Part shown: positions 49,754-58,831 of the stretch, piece by piece
Position numbering within the stretch: position 1 is the first letter of the stretch
Layout: every line of letters begins with the position of its first letter
Translations under genes and position numbers: made by a program
The notes under the pieces: generated by a model
Database searches by the model: none
The model's input: the letters and a program-made list of their open reading frames with translations, nothing else
Told to the model about the DNA's origin: nothing
Source of the DNA: Solen grandis
Lineage: Eukaryota; Mollusca; Bivalvia; Adapedonta; Solenidae
Direction of reading: 5' to 3'
DNA length: 64,000 nt
Assembly: GCA_021229015.1 (NCBI GenBank)
Contig: CM037791.1
Coordinates: 52,800,808 to 52,864,807 of the forward strand

Positions 49754-50383
49754 ATGTATACTGAGGGCCACGAATCTCGCGGTAATAACACTTTAACGAC
49801 GAATAAATTATGAAAAACAACTTATCAAATCTAATTGTCTTCAAAAACTGTGACTTTCATCTAATTTCTTCAAAATGACACATTTTTACAACAAAGACAT
49901 CACTCAATAACAGTTTAATTAGGTCACCAATTGTCATACTGTGGCAGCCATTTGTAATCAGGGGAGGCTATTAAACTCGCGGTAGACTGGTATAAAAGGC
50001 CAATTTTAATTGAAAATAACTAGATTAGATAGTAATGATGGAAAAATTAGTGGTTTCACAGTCTAATCAATTTGCATAAAATATAATACTTCAAACCTCA
50101 GTTTGACAGTTCAAAATTTTGACAGACGACGGATGTCAATGTGAAGGATTTAGGTTATTTTAGGAATATGTGAGTGAAAATAATGCTGTTTTTAGATAAA
50201 ATGTTAAAATCATATTATTTCAATATTTAATTACCCAAATTGGTGGCATATTGTCGGAAAATATTTCTTTTGTAAACGTGAAGAAATTGGGTCACGATTG
50301 TTTATGTTTACAAAGGCTAGGGGCGCTTTTCTAAATACCGCGAGTTTAGTGATACCGCGAGATTAATGGCCCCGAGTATACAT
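49754..50383. mobile_element. MITE-like element, ~630 bp, imperfect TIRs
   Basis: The left end has ATGTATACTGAGGGCC followed by ACGAATCTCGCGGTAATAAC. It is mirrored at the right end by GTGATACCGCGAGATTAATG followed by GCCCCGAGTATACAT. Further CTCGCGGTA words inside (49976 and, inverted, 50336) suggest subterminal repeats. Non-coding. No target duplication could be fixed, partly because the right flank is a TA microsatellite. Confidence 0.7.
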
Positions 50384-50388
50384 GTACT

Positions 50389-50392
<4 letters not shown>

Positions 50393-50432
<40 letters not shown>
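50393..50432. repeat. (TA)n microsatellite
   Basis: About 20 TA units directly right of the MITE-like element. Confidence 0.95.
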
Positions 50433-50437
<5 letters not shown>

Positions 50438-50819
50438 TTATGTAAACAAGTTCACATCTCAATAAAGGTTATGTAAAAATAAAAACAATTTGTTTTCTTG
50501 TTAACCCACAAATTTTATTATCAGTTTTTCTTTCCCGCCGTTCTTATTTCAATGTGATGCCACAGGCAGCACTTTTGTACATGTACAAATTTTGTATCAC
50601 ACACCTCTCTTTAGTACCTCATGTCAGCAGCGCTATTATCTTTTCTTGAACTCCAGAAAGAGGAAGCATTTCCACCCACAATTTTCTTCATTGTGCTGTT
50701 ACCTCCCATCATATTTGAATCTGGATATAATCTTCACAAGGTAAGTAAAGATCACTTTGTGTATTTTAATAAAGCTACAAATCATTGAATAGAACACTGT
50801 GTGTATATAGTAAGCTACA

Positions 50820-50960
50820 AATCTTTGAATAACAGGTTCTACTATTTCTTTCAACAAGTTTTCTTGCAGGTTCATAAGTACAGAAAGAATTCTTTTCAGC
50901 CCTTGCCTCTGCTGATGGTTAGTTAATTCTGTTCTGAACCGGTCGTAAGCCTCAAAACAG
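50820..50960 (-). CDS. Possible internal exon of an unidentified host gene
   Basis: The minus strand is open from 50968 down with a helix-rich, charged peptide (for example FEAYDRFRTELTNHQQRQG and QENLLKEIVEPVIQRF). Its composition is unlike the spurious AT-rich frames nearby. It could be one exon of the same minus-strand gene as the frames at 52009-52141 and 53383-53470. I do not recognise the protein, and splice sites at its edges are weak. Treat as a candidate only. Confidence 0.3.
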
Positions 50961-51168
50961 CTCTTCATAAATAATTAAAACTAGACTGTCAAATGCGCAT
51001 TTTCACATGCTAACACATACCAAAGACCCAAACAAACAGATTCAATACTCAAATAATCCCATCTGCTCACGGTGCAGCAGCGATATTATGAGAAAAAGCC
51101 AGTGCATTTGTACTTTTGAATAAGGGAAGTAACTACTTTCTGACTATTTTTATTCATTAAGGTGTGCA

Positions 51169-51250
51169 TGTGGCTGGGAAGCTCAGTCAGTAGAGCATTT
51201 GCGTTTTAAGAGAAAGGCCACAGGTTAAGAGTTCCAGTCAGGATGCACAA
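51169..51250 (+). mobile_element. tRNA-like SINE head candidate
   Basis: Strong A-box-like AAGCTCAGTCAGTAGAGCAT at about 51178-51197, followed at tRNA spacing by a weak B-box-like GGTTAAGAGTTCC. The arms do not form a full cloverleaf. It is probably an old SINE or tRNA pseudogene. Confidence 0.5.
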
Positions 51251-51641
51251 GTTTCTCACCCTTTGACATTTATATCAAATATATTACCGAATGTATCAAT
51301 ATATTCCTATATTAAATTCTATTTATCATTGTTTTACTATTGCTTTACACTATTGCTTTACACTGAACTCTCATTCTGGCACACACCTCCAAGAATTTGC
51401 ATCAAGAACAGAAAAAAAAATTGCCTAGTAGCTTAACTTTGCGTATACAGTACAATGTTCACCAAGACATGTCTATTCATCCCTGCTAGAATCGAGAGTT
51501 TGAACAACTTGCAGGCCAGCTGACACTCTGTCTGGCTGTTTAGTGTATTTGTGTTTTTTGCCATCATTGTTTGGCTATTTAACTCTGTATTGGTTAGACA
51601 GCCATTGTTTTGACAAGTTGCATATAATTCTGGTTGTTTTT

Positions 51642-51700
51642 AGCTCAACTGAGCAAAATGTGCTCATGGTGAGTAGTATACACAGTGGGGGTTCTGGACC
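51642..51700 (+). mobile_element. Helentron-like 5' terminus fragment (AGCTCACCTGAG family)
   Basis: A T-run, then AGCTCAACTGAGC, then GTGCTCATGGTGAG, matches the first ~35 bases of the 48451 and 54344 elements. The rest of the element is absent or unrecognisable. Confidence 0.6.
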
Positions 51701-52008
51701 ACTTTGCAATGAAAGATCTTTTTTAAAGCTCAATGGACGCCATTGAGCCTCCCAGGTGTCACTTTATCTCTTAGAGATCGAGAGATGTGACCACTGGCAG
51801 AGTCTGGACTACTAGCAGGGCCTGCTCCACCCCCCTGGCGGGCCCCTAGCCCATGTTTCACATAGCATATCACCCAGCCTGTAAAGTTCAGGAAGTAAAT
51901 AATTTTGCACTGAGCAAACCCACATAATAATTGCTTGGTTTGATAGCAGATGACAGTACAATCTCGACAGGTAATGTGATGGTGAGCAAAGGATAAAAAG
52001 ACACTTAC

Positions 52009-52141
52009 TTGATCATAAGGTATTCCAAAAACAGCCATTTCGGTCTGTGAGACCTCATCAGGATGCCTAGCAGGCATAAATGCCATCCAACAGATGTCGG
52101 TGTGCCGGTCTTCAGTCATGCGAAATTGATCGTCCTCTCCT
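52009..52141 (-). CDS. Probable host-gene exon part, interrupted by the element at 52151
   Basis: The minus strand is open across this stretch, with segments such as KKQLGEDDQFRMTEDRHTD and MPARHPDEVSQTEMAVFG. It then reaches a good 5' splice donor, CAA|GTAAGTGT, at 52009/52008. A 38-bp part of the same coding sequence is duplicated on the far side of the element (53383-53420), and there the frame extends in the opposite direction. I do not recognise the protein. The combination of open frame, non-repeat composition and donor site makes a real exon likely. Confidence 0.5.
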
Positions 52142-52192
52142 AGCTGTTTTTATGCCCCCACAAAGTGGGGTGCATATAGCGTTGCACTTGTC

Positions 52193-52270
52193 CGTCCGTC
52201 CGTCCGTCCGTCCGTCAGTCCGTCAGTCCATCAGTCCGTCAGTCCGTCAGTCCATCAGTCCGTCAGTCAG
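52193..52270. repeat. (CCGT)n / (CAGTCCGT)n microsatellite
   Basis: CCGT tetranucleotides passing into CAGTCCGT/CAGTCCAT octamers. It occupies the same position within the element as the shorter TCCG-rich clusters of the related elements at 44170 and 54395. Confidence 0.95.
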
Positions 52271-52866
52271 TCCGTACGTCCCGAAATCTTGTGAACGCAA
52301 CTCCTCTTAAACCGGATGGCAGATTTTGCTTAAACTTCCAGGGATGAACAACCTTAATGTGTAGATGGTAGTAAAGAAAGGAATTTTCGCGGCGACCAAA
52401 TTTAACAGAATTATGGCCCTTTGTTGATTTGTTCACTATATACCATATAGAAATTTTGTGAACGCAACTCCTCTTCAACCGGATGGCAGATTTTGCTTAA
52501 ACTTCCAGGGATGAACAACCTTAATGTGTAGATGGAAGTAAAGGAAGGAATTTTCGCAGCGACCAAATTTAACAGAAATATGGCCCTTTGTTGATTTTTT
52601 CACTATATACCATATAGAAATTTTGTGAAGCAACTCCTCTTAACCGGATGGCAGATTTTGCTTAAACTTCCAGGGATGAACAACCTTAATGTGTAGATGG
52701 AAGTAAAGGAAGGAATTTTTCGTGGCGACCAAATTTAACAGAATTATGGCCCTTTGTTGATTTTTTCACTATATACCATATAGAAATTTTGTGAAAGCAA
52801 CTCCTCTTAAACCAGATGGCAGATTTTGCTTAAACTTCCAGTGATGAATAACCTTAATGTGTAGAT

Positions 52867-53130
52867 GGACAATGTACAGATCTTACCAGCACAGTATACG
52901 ATACGCAACCTGACATAATCCTAGGTGATTTCAACATCAACGTTGATTCAGTTTGGTACAGAAGACTATCTGAATCTCTACTTAATTATCGCCAGTGTGT
53001 GACATTACCAACACACTTAAGTGGATCTATTATTGATCTTGTCTATGTAAAAGATGAGTTGCCACAGCCAAAAGTAACTGTATACCCAACATATTTCTCT
53101 GATCACAGCATTGTGTTCCTGCAGTTTTAG
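52867..53130 (+). pseudogene. EEP (endonuclease/exonuclease/phosphatase) domain C-terminal remnant
   Basis: An open frame of about 87 codons without its own start, ending at the TAG at 53128-53130. It carries three conserved EEP marks in order: GDFNIN near 52924, SGSIIDLVYV near 53017 and YFSDHS near 53091. The N-terminal half of the domain is absent because the reading frame emerges from the non-coding repeat units. It lies within the Helentron-like element rather than beside it. The alternative is an independent LINE fragment captured by the element; lack of any RT sequence downstream argues mildly against that. Confidence 0.7.
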
Positions 53131-53382
53131 GAGACCAGACATGTGTTTCAAAGTTTTGTTTTATTCAGACACTAATATTGTATTCCATCTGTAAAGAAAC
53201 CAAATATGATGCCTCAAGAGTTAGGTAACTTTTTTATCATTAATACATAATTGAGGAAATTTCAACTGAAACGCTATAATAAGAACAGAATTTTGTAGAC
53301 ATTAAAAGAAGCTGCTCTTGTTTACGAGCACATCTGCACAGTGGGGGCATCCGTGTCCTTTGGACACAGTTCTAGTTTAGCC

Positions 53383-53470
53383 AGTCATACGAAATAAATC
53401 ATCCTCTCCTAGCTGTTTTTTCAGCCGCTGAATATCCTGGACGACAGCCTCGTGTTCGGCTTCATATTAG
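53383..53470 (-). CDS. Upstream half of the interrupted host-gene exon
   Basis: The minus strand is open from about 53465 to the element boundary, encoding a charged helical segment (EAVVQDIQRLKKQLGEDD). The last 38 bases toward the element (53383-53420) duplicate 52114-52151 with four mismatches. Just after the duplicated part the frame meets a stop. An upstream splice acceptor is not obvious. Confidence 0.45.
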
Positions 53471-53804
53471 CATAGTTTTTCCATCATGGTCTTTAGTCAC
53501 GCATGTGCAGTTGCTGAAAATTAACCACATCCTGTCCATTGCGGTTTAGCGGACAAAAATGTTCTATCTGGGTCGTTTGCGGTTTTGCGGACCAAAATAT
53601 TTTATCTGGGTCGTTCACGGTTTTCAGGACAGAAATTCTGCACCAGGACAACCCAAGTTACAATTAGTTGATTTACTAGCGCACACAGCAAAGTTATTAC
53701 ATCTCAAGTGAATGAGCACAGTGTACATAAAAGTATGCTTGAGTAAACACAGTGTACTAGCTTGTGGCTTGAAATTATCGTCTGCTAACAACCTCGCTAG
53801 CGCC

Positions 53805-53850
53805 TAATCTATGGGTCATGGGTTTGAATCCCGGTCAGGGGCGAAACTTT
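53805..53850 (+). mobile_element. tRNA-like SINE fragment
   Basis: Contains a strong B-box-like GGGTTTGAATCCC at about 53819-53831, followed by GGTCAGGGGCGAAAC. This is the 3' half of a tRNA-like SINE head. The A box is eroded. Confidence 0.5.
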
Positions 53851-53900
53851 TTCCCCAAAGATTCCAAGTTTTTTAATACGAGTAGGTATATTTTCCGAGA

Positions 53901-54092
53901 TTACGACTTTCTCAATGTTTCTTCGACTTTCATTGGGTTCGGTGCTCGCCATGTACACTGGGCATTTCGAAGAAAAGGGGTTGCTCTGGTTAAAAAATAC
54001 GCTCTAGCTATTTCACGACTGGTGCCCAAAATGGCGTTTGCGCGAATCCCTCGCGCGTACGTTGCTTTGAATTTAGTTTTTTTTTTAGACAT
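53901..54092 (-). CDS. Small basic protein, Polinton-like element
   Basis: A 63-codon intact frame starting ATG with a lysine cluster (MSKKKTKFKATYARG) and many Arg/Lys throughout, and no hydrophobic segment. It begins two bases after the stop of the next upstream gene (54095-54277), so the two look co-transcribed. A short basic protein of this kind could bind DNA, as core peptides of related double-stranded DNA viruses do, but no family was recognised. It is the leftmost gene that I assign to the element. Confidence 0.5.
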   Translation of the reverse strand: MSKKKTKFKATYARGIRANAILGTSREIARAYFLTRATPFLRNAQCTWRAPNPMKVEETLRKS

Positions 54093-54094
54093 TT

Positions 54095-54277
54095 TTAGGT
54101 GTATACCTCACTTTGGACCGATTTTTTTACACCCTTGAGCTCATTTTGAACATTTTTTAGCTCATCTTGCACGTTTACTAGTCTACTTCTGACATCATAG
54201 ATCGTCATTAGTAGCCCTATAGTAATGGCTATATTTAAGGCGGGCTTGACCAAATCTGCTATTGTTGGTGGGCACAT
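54095..54277 (-). CDS. Small membrane/coiled-coil protein, Polinton-like element
   Basis: A 60-residue intact frame. Residues ~7-27 are hydrophobic (PALNIAITIGLLMTIYDV). They are followed by a heptad-like coiled coil with repeated LVNVQDELKNVQNELKGVKK. The layout, one membrane helix then a coiled coil, is echoed by the 104-residue protein at 58832-59146. It was originally next to the gene now at 55748-56325, but a 1.4-kb element separates them. Function unknown. Confidence 0.55.
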   Translation of the reverse strand: MCPPTIADLVKPALNIAITIGLLMTIYDVRSRLVNVQDELKNVQNELKGVKKSVQSEVYT

Positions 54278-54343
54278 TATGTGTATAAAGCAGGTGGGTC
54301 TGAATCTCTAATACACACACATTTTAAGATCCATTCACTTTTT

Positions 54344-55747
54344 AGCTCACATGAGCACAACGTGCTCAAGGTGAGCTTTTCTTATCGCCTTTTGTCCGGC
54401 GTCCGTCGTCCGTCGTCCGTGCGTCCGTGCGTCCGTCCGTGCGTGCGTCCGGCGTCAACAATTGCTTCAAACAACATCTTCTCCTAAACGGCTTGGCCAA
54501 TTTGAAAAATATTTTGCAGGAATGTTCCTTGGATGAAGCTCTACTAAAGTTGTATAAATGGTTCTGGTCCATCGCATAATTAGGTCACAGGAGCTAAAAA
54601 TAGATTTAAAAAATGAAAATTTAAAAAATCTTCTTCTCTGAAACCACAAGGCCTAGCCTTTTGATTTTTGGTATGTAGCATGATCTTATGACTGTCTACC
54701 AGGATTGTACAAATTATGACCCTGGGGTCAAAATTGGCCCCGCCCCAGGGGTCACTTGATTTCACATAGGCTAATATAGGAAAAACTTGAAAAAATCTTC
54801 TTCTCCGAAACCACAAGGCCTAGCCTTTTGATTTTTGGTATGTAGCATCATCTTATGGGCCACTACCAAGATTGTACAAATCATAGCCCTATGGTGATAA
54901 ATGACTTTGCACCAGGGGTCACTTGTTTTACATAGAGTTATATAGAAAAATCTTAAAAAATCTTCTTCTATGAATCCATAAGGCCTAGAGCTTAGATATT
55001 TGGTATGTAGCATCATCTTTTGGGCCACTACCAAGATTGTACAAATCATAGCCCTATGGTGATAAATGACTTTGCACCAGGGGTCACTTGTTTTACATAG
55101 AGTTATATAGGAAAATCTTAAAAAATCTTCTTCCATGAATGCATAAGGCCTAGAGCTTAGATATTTGGTATGAAGCATCATCTTATGGGCCACTACCAAG
55201 ATTGTACAAATCATAGCCCTATGGTGATAAATGACCCAGCACCAGGGGTCACTTGTTTTACAGAGAGTTATATAGGAAAATCTTAAAAAATCTTCTTCTA
55301 TGAATCCATAAGGCCTAGAGCTTAGATATTTGGTATGTAGCATCATCTTATGGGCCACTACCAAGATTGTACAAATCATAGCCCTATGGTGATAAATGAC
55401 CCCGCACCAGGGGTCACTTGTTTTACATAGAGTTAAATAGGAAAATCTTAAAAAATCTTCTTCTATGAATCAATAAGGCCTAGAGCTAAGATTTTTGGTA
55501 TGTAGTAGCATCTAATGGTTTATTACAAAGATTTTCAAAGTCTTGGCCCTACGGTGATAAATGACCCTGCGCCCAAGTCTTCTCTGAAACCATATGGCCC
55601 ATTGCTTAGATATTTGGTGTGTAGTATTGTCAGGGGTAAAATGTTTTAGATTAAGTTATATCAGAATCCTTGTCTGTTTAAAAACCTTGACATCAGTTGA
55701 AGCAATGGTACTCAGGTGAGCGATTCAGGGCCATCATGGCCCTCTTG
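54344..55747 (+). mobile_element. Helentron-like element (AGCTCACCTGAG family), copy 2, inserted in the Polinton-like element
   Basis: The 5' end follows a T-run with AGCTCACATGAGCACAACG and CTCAAGGTGAGCT. The 3' end has CTCAGGTGAGCG (55711-55722), the hairpin GGGCCATCATGGCCC and CTTG at 55744-55747, then T. Both ends match the 48451 element but the interior is different: about six units of ~165 bp containing GCCACTACCAAGATTGTACA. Because 165 is divisible by three, the minus strand shows a long open frame (54771-55379) that is only a repeat artefact. The insertion truncates the minus-strand gene at its right. Confidence 0.85.
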
Positions 55748-56325
55748 TTTGACGAGTTCCACCATTGCTTCTCTGTGGCCTTCTTCGAGAAGCCTTTTTT
55801 TCAGCTCGTCCATGTTTTCCTTCACATTTTTGGTACGGGCTGCTTGTTTCAAGTCTTCAAACTTTTGGACTTCTTTTAAAACCAAATTATATTCTATATC
55901 TTGAGATATTTCCATCTGTCAAAGCCTTGCTTATAATATCCGAGATGGTATTTATCTTTGCACGGGCTATTGTTTCGATGTGGTGGTGCTTGTCATATTT
56001 TGCAGTTAGCAGATGCTGGGCCATTTTACCAATGACGCAGAACCCCGCACACCCTAGTGACCCTGCTTCTAGTCCTATTGCAATCGGAACCGCTATGATT
56101 GTTGACAAGAGCCCAACTCCCCCGATACCAAGCCCCACACCGGCGGTCACCAAAGCAGTGTCAACGCTATCTACAACGTTAACAACGGGTTTATATTTTT
56201 TACAAAGGCTAGCTCTTTTTTCAGCCTCACGTGTCAAGTATGCGGGTTATCTCTTGCAGTTGGTAAGCATGTCAGGGCAGGTTTGGATAAAGAGATGGAG
56301 CTGTTGGATTTAGTCCATCCTTCAT
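55748..56325 (-). pseudogene. Two-membrane-segment protein of the Polinton-like element, frameshifted and truncated
   Basis: The start is at 56325 (MKDGLNPTAPSLYPNLP). After a frame break the sequence continues in 56237-55887 with two adjacent hydrophobic segments rich in Gly and Ala (TAGVGLGIGGVGLLSTII and IAIGLEAGSLGCAGFCVI). A conserved-looking amphipathic stretch follows (KYDKHHHIETIARAKINT). After a second frame break near 55900 it ends in a strongly charged helix (EDLKQAARTKNVKENMDELK), cut at 55748 by the Helentron-like insertion. The same protein type seems familiar from cnidarian and other invertebrate genomes beside similar integrases, but I know no function. A membrane or virion-membrane role is an inference. 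Confidence 0.6.
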
Positions 56326-56335
56326 TTTTATGTAT

Positions 56336-56955
56336 TTATATTCTTCTCATGTCTAGTTCAATTAGAAGGGCAACCACTTTGGAAGCATTGTTTGGTTGAA
56401 GATTAATCTTCTGAAAGTTAATAATATCGCCTTTATTAACTTCTATCGGCTGGTTGAAAGTCTTTTCAGTGGAATAAGAGAGTTCGGGCTTAGATACCCC
56501 GTTTACATAAATACCATTAATTGTAAAGCCAAGGAGGATATCCTTTGTTTCGATTCTTTATTACGTTCGACAGCGGACAGTGACATGGCGAGGATTCTTC
56601 CTCTTTTCATCATTACGTAGCCCACTTTACTATGACTCTCGCCATCAGCGTTTGAACCGAATGACCATTCAAATTCCCTGGGCACCAGAGGTCCATGCTT
56701 CTCTGCAATGACAGTTATTATGGGCTTGGGGATTTGACGTATTTTTGTGTCAACGTAGGCAACAACATCTTTAAGTTGTCTCCAGCCGAAATGGCATCTG
56801 TTTGTTCTTTGATGGCCCTGATGTTCATGATCCGGCCACCCTCGAAGTCTACATGGCCATCCTCTGTCATCTTTAGATACCGAGACAGATGGGGGCGAAG
56901 CAACGGCCCGCGTAGCATCCGCAGAGGATACTCCATATTTGCCAAAAAAGCTCAT
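56336..56955 (-). pseudogene. Putative structural protein of the Polinton-like element, frameshifted
   Basis: The start ATG at 56955 (MSFFGKYGVSSADATRAV) overlaps the stop of the gene to its right as ATGA. The coding signal then alternates between frames. Frame two carries DGHVDFEGGRIMNIRAIKE, frame one carries DVVAYVDTKIRQIPKP and REFEWSFGSNADGES, and the last part, ending at TAA 56336-56338, lies in another frame. At least three frame breaks show the gene is dead. An alternation of short beta-rich segments after a short N-terminal region would suit a fibre or minor capsid-type protein, but this is a guess from composition. Confidence 0.55.
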
Positions 56956-57443
56956 TTTATTTCAAGCACGACACTCACTAGCAAACGGTTTTTGTCTATG
57001 ACAGAGCCCTGCTCGTCTTTAATGGAGAGTGCAAGCTCTTGAAAGGGTGCCCGCCTGCAGCGCCTTGAACTCTTGAGTTCGGAAACACCAAGGATTTGAT
57101 CTCCCCGTATGACCAGCCGCCAACGGCGACAACAGCTAGTAGATTACTAGGAGCCCCATCTGAGGAGTTCCAGGTGAACGAATAACAGCTTGTTCGGGCT
57201 CAAATCTACAATCTGTCTCCTTCAACAGAACCCTGTATCCATCCATCTTTAAAACCTAGAAGATCGCACATCACATGGGGATAATAGATTCTTGTGTGAC
57301 ATCATAATAGAAAACTTCCCCGTCTGTTTGTTTACTGTGACTGACAAACCTAACGTTTTAAGTGCCATAGCAAGAGCGTTGAAGGTCCACAAGCTTGGCT
57401 GGAGGGTGTCGACTACCGGCTCGTGGATGTTGTACCACCCCAT
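56952..57443 (-). pseudogene. Conserved protein of unknown function upstream of the putative structural gene
   Basis: Starts with MGWYNIHEPVVDTLQPS at 57443 and runs through a hydrophobic LWTFNALAMALKTLGLSV and VNKQTGKFSI. It then changes frame near 57250 (MDGYRVLLKETDCRFEPEQA). The terminal VSVVLEIK ends in a TGA that overlaps the next ATG. There is at least one in-frame stop and several shifts. The ATGA overlap indicates translational coupling or very tight packing, typical of viral or prokaryote-like gene arrays rather than of animal genes. Function unknown. Confidence 0.5.
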
Positions 57444-57639
57444 GGTATATATGATCGACCTCAACCTAATCCGGAGATGTCTGTCTCTGTTGTTGATAGC
57501 CTGTTGGAGGGAGGCAGCACATGGTGCCGATGAAGAGCCATAGTGCGACACATAGTGTTAGCAGATTCGGCTCGACTGTTTTTATGTTGCCTCATATTAT
57601 GTTGCATTTTGTTTCACATTTGTGTAAGTTTACTATTAG

Positions 57640-58145
57640 AATCGGGAGGTACGTGACGAGTTACTCAATGAGCTTCTTGCCGAAAACATTCAACTGTCGC
57701 CCAATGAAAAGCAGGGTGTCGATGACACTTCGCCGTGCGCTTCTAGTCTAAAGAGGCAAAGATTATCAGACCTCCCCATGGGAGATCAGTCATGAAAGTA
57801 CACTGGAAGAGAATTTTCTGTGAATCAGATCAACCGCCTTCCAGACAAAGACATTGACAAACTCGACTCTCGTAATGAAGCCCTGCTGGGAGGGAGTATG
57901 ACCAAGACCCTCAGCTCCGCAGATTTACACAATGGTGGTAAGCCACTTTCTACCTATCCCCGCTAACTGGCTGGAGTAACTTATTGCTGACTTGGAGTCT
58001 GACCCATTCGTCGGCCACGTGCTGAAATCCGCTACCTGTGACCTATACCACCACTTTGGCTCGTACTTAGCCCCTATCATGGCAACGCTATGCACTTTTA
58101 AACATTGTCAAGCACCTACTAAGCAGTTGGTAGTCCTAAGTGAAG
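57640..58145 (+). pseudogene. First plus-strand gene of the Polinton-like element, broken
   Basis: The frame 57640-57966 encodes an acidic segment (EVRDELLNELLAENIQLS) and, after one in-frame TGA at 57793-57795, FSVNQINRLPDKDIDKLD. After a frame shift near 57970 it continues with IADLESDPFVGHVLKSATC and LAPIMATLCTFKHCQ. The true start is not visible: a stop lies at 57637-57639 and no ATG is in frame. The gene is divergent from the minus-strand cluster, so 57444-57640 may be a shared promoter region. No family name can be given; homologues would be expected next to similar integrases. Confidence 0.5.
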
Positions 58146-58432
58146 ATGACAACTCAACAATCCACAACCGAGGAGCCAGCTGGAGTCGCTGGAAAACAGC
58201 CGGAGCCACAGCTGGAGCCGAAGGTGCAGGAAAAACAGCTGGAGCCGCATGAAAAACAGCCGGAGAGAGTGACAAATCGCCCAAGGACCCTAGGCGTGTT
58301 GCGGCTGGTAAGGCAGGGTCGGAAGCCAGAAAAAAGAAGCAGCAAGCTCCCAAAGATTATTTGCAGCGTCTAAGGGCGACTGACACTCGAAAACCCACTC
58401 AGGAGGACCCGCTTAAACCTTTGGCACTGTAA
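58146..58432 (+). pseudogene. Pro/Glu-rich then Lys/Arg-rich protein, one frameshift
   Basis: The ATG at 58146 opens MTTQQSTTEEPAGVAGKQPE, then several QLEP/EKQPE-like short repeats. One frame shift near 58265 leads to a basic C-terminus containing PRRVAAGKAGSEARKKKQ and ending at TAA 58430-58432. It has an acidic/proline-rich N-terminal half and a strongly basic C-terminal half, which would suit a nucleic-acid-binding or core protein. That role is inferred only from composition. It follows the previous gene closely. Confidence 0.5.
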
Positions 58433-58449
58433 ATACAAATAGCATTATA

Positions 58450-58524
58450 ATGGCAGCTGGTGTAGTAGCCGTCCTAAAACTAAGGCCCAACCTGACACTC
58501 ATCATAATCCTGTTGTCGAATTGA
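58450..58524 (+). CDS. Very small hydrophobic peptide
   Basis: A 24-residue frame from the ATG at 58450 with a hydrophobic C-terminal half (LRPNLTLIIILLSN). It lies 17 bases after the preceding stop and 50 before the next ATG, in line with the spacing of the other genes in the cluster. It may be truncated by a frame shift. Low confidence. Confidence 0.3.
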   Translation: MAAGVVAVLKLRPNLTLIIILLSN

Positions 58525-58574
58525 ACACACCTGTTAGCATAATATAAACACGATCCTCATTATATGGAAGAAGA

Positions 58575-58805
58575 ATGTCTGCAGACGGAAAGGAAATAGT
58601 AAACACTATCTATTACGGTGCCATAGTAGCGGGGCTTTCAATAGGATACGCCAGATTAGGTAAGACTGTACTTGGAGACGGTTTTCCTAAGCTAGACTTT
58701 ACTCCTTGTAATGTTGGCATGGCCGTAGTCGACGTAACAGCCACACTGGCAACCAAAGATCTTCTAGTCAAGCAAGGAATAATCCCTGATAACATATTGA
58801 AGTAG
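58575..58805 (+). CDS. Small two-helix membrane protein, intact
   Basis: A 76-residue frame, ATG at 58575. Hydrophobic segments at about residues 12-27 (YYGAIVAGLSIGYARLG) and 44-62 (CNVGMAVVDVTATLATKD) suggest two membrane passes with short tails. It is one of the few undamaged frames in the element. It is separated by 26 bases from the next ATG. Function unknown; the position in the integrase-proximal cluster suggests a virion-membrane or packaging accessory, which is inference. Confidence 0.6.
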   Translation: MSADGKEIVNTIYYGAIVAGLSIGYARLGKTVLGDGFPKLDFTPCNVGMAVVDVTATLATKDLLVKQGIIPDNILK

Positions 58806-58831
58806 AGATGATTCAGTAACATTACACAAGT

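Larger units (their letters stand above)
52151..53375 (+). mobile_element. Helentron-like element (TATGCCCCCAC family) with endonuclease remnant
   Basis: The 5' end follows a T-run with TATGCCCCCACAAAG and its partner GTGGGGTGCATA. The motif recurs near the 3' end as CAGTGGGGGCATCC (53338-53351). It is followed by the hairpin GTGTCC-TTT-GGACAC, then CTAG (53372-53375) and T. The 5' third has (CCGT)n at 52193-52270 and four ~150-bp units with GGCAGATTTTGCTTAAACTT. The 3' third is different: it contains a coding remnant of an EEP endonuclease ending just before the terminal structures. That layout is what an internally deleted autonomous Helentron would leave, since Helentron polyproteins can carry a C-terminal EEP domain. 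Confidence 0.75.

Noticed and set aside
49498..49791. 97-codon minus frame as a terminal exon
   Set aside because: Contains a duplicated non-coding word also found at 49418, ends beside a MITE-like element, and has no recognised domain.
51169..51250. Functional tRNA gene
   Set aside because: Good A box but poor B box and no closed cloverleaf; treated as a SINE or tRNA pseudogene.
54771..55379. 202-codon minus-strand open frame
   Set aside because: It lies inside a Helentron-like element made of 165-bp units. Since 165 is divisible by three, one open unit gives a long repetitive frame. No start context or domain.
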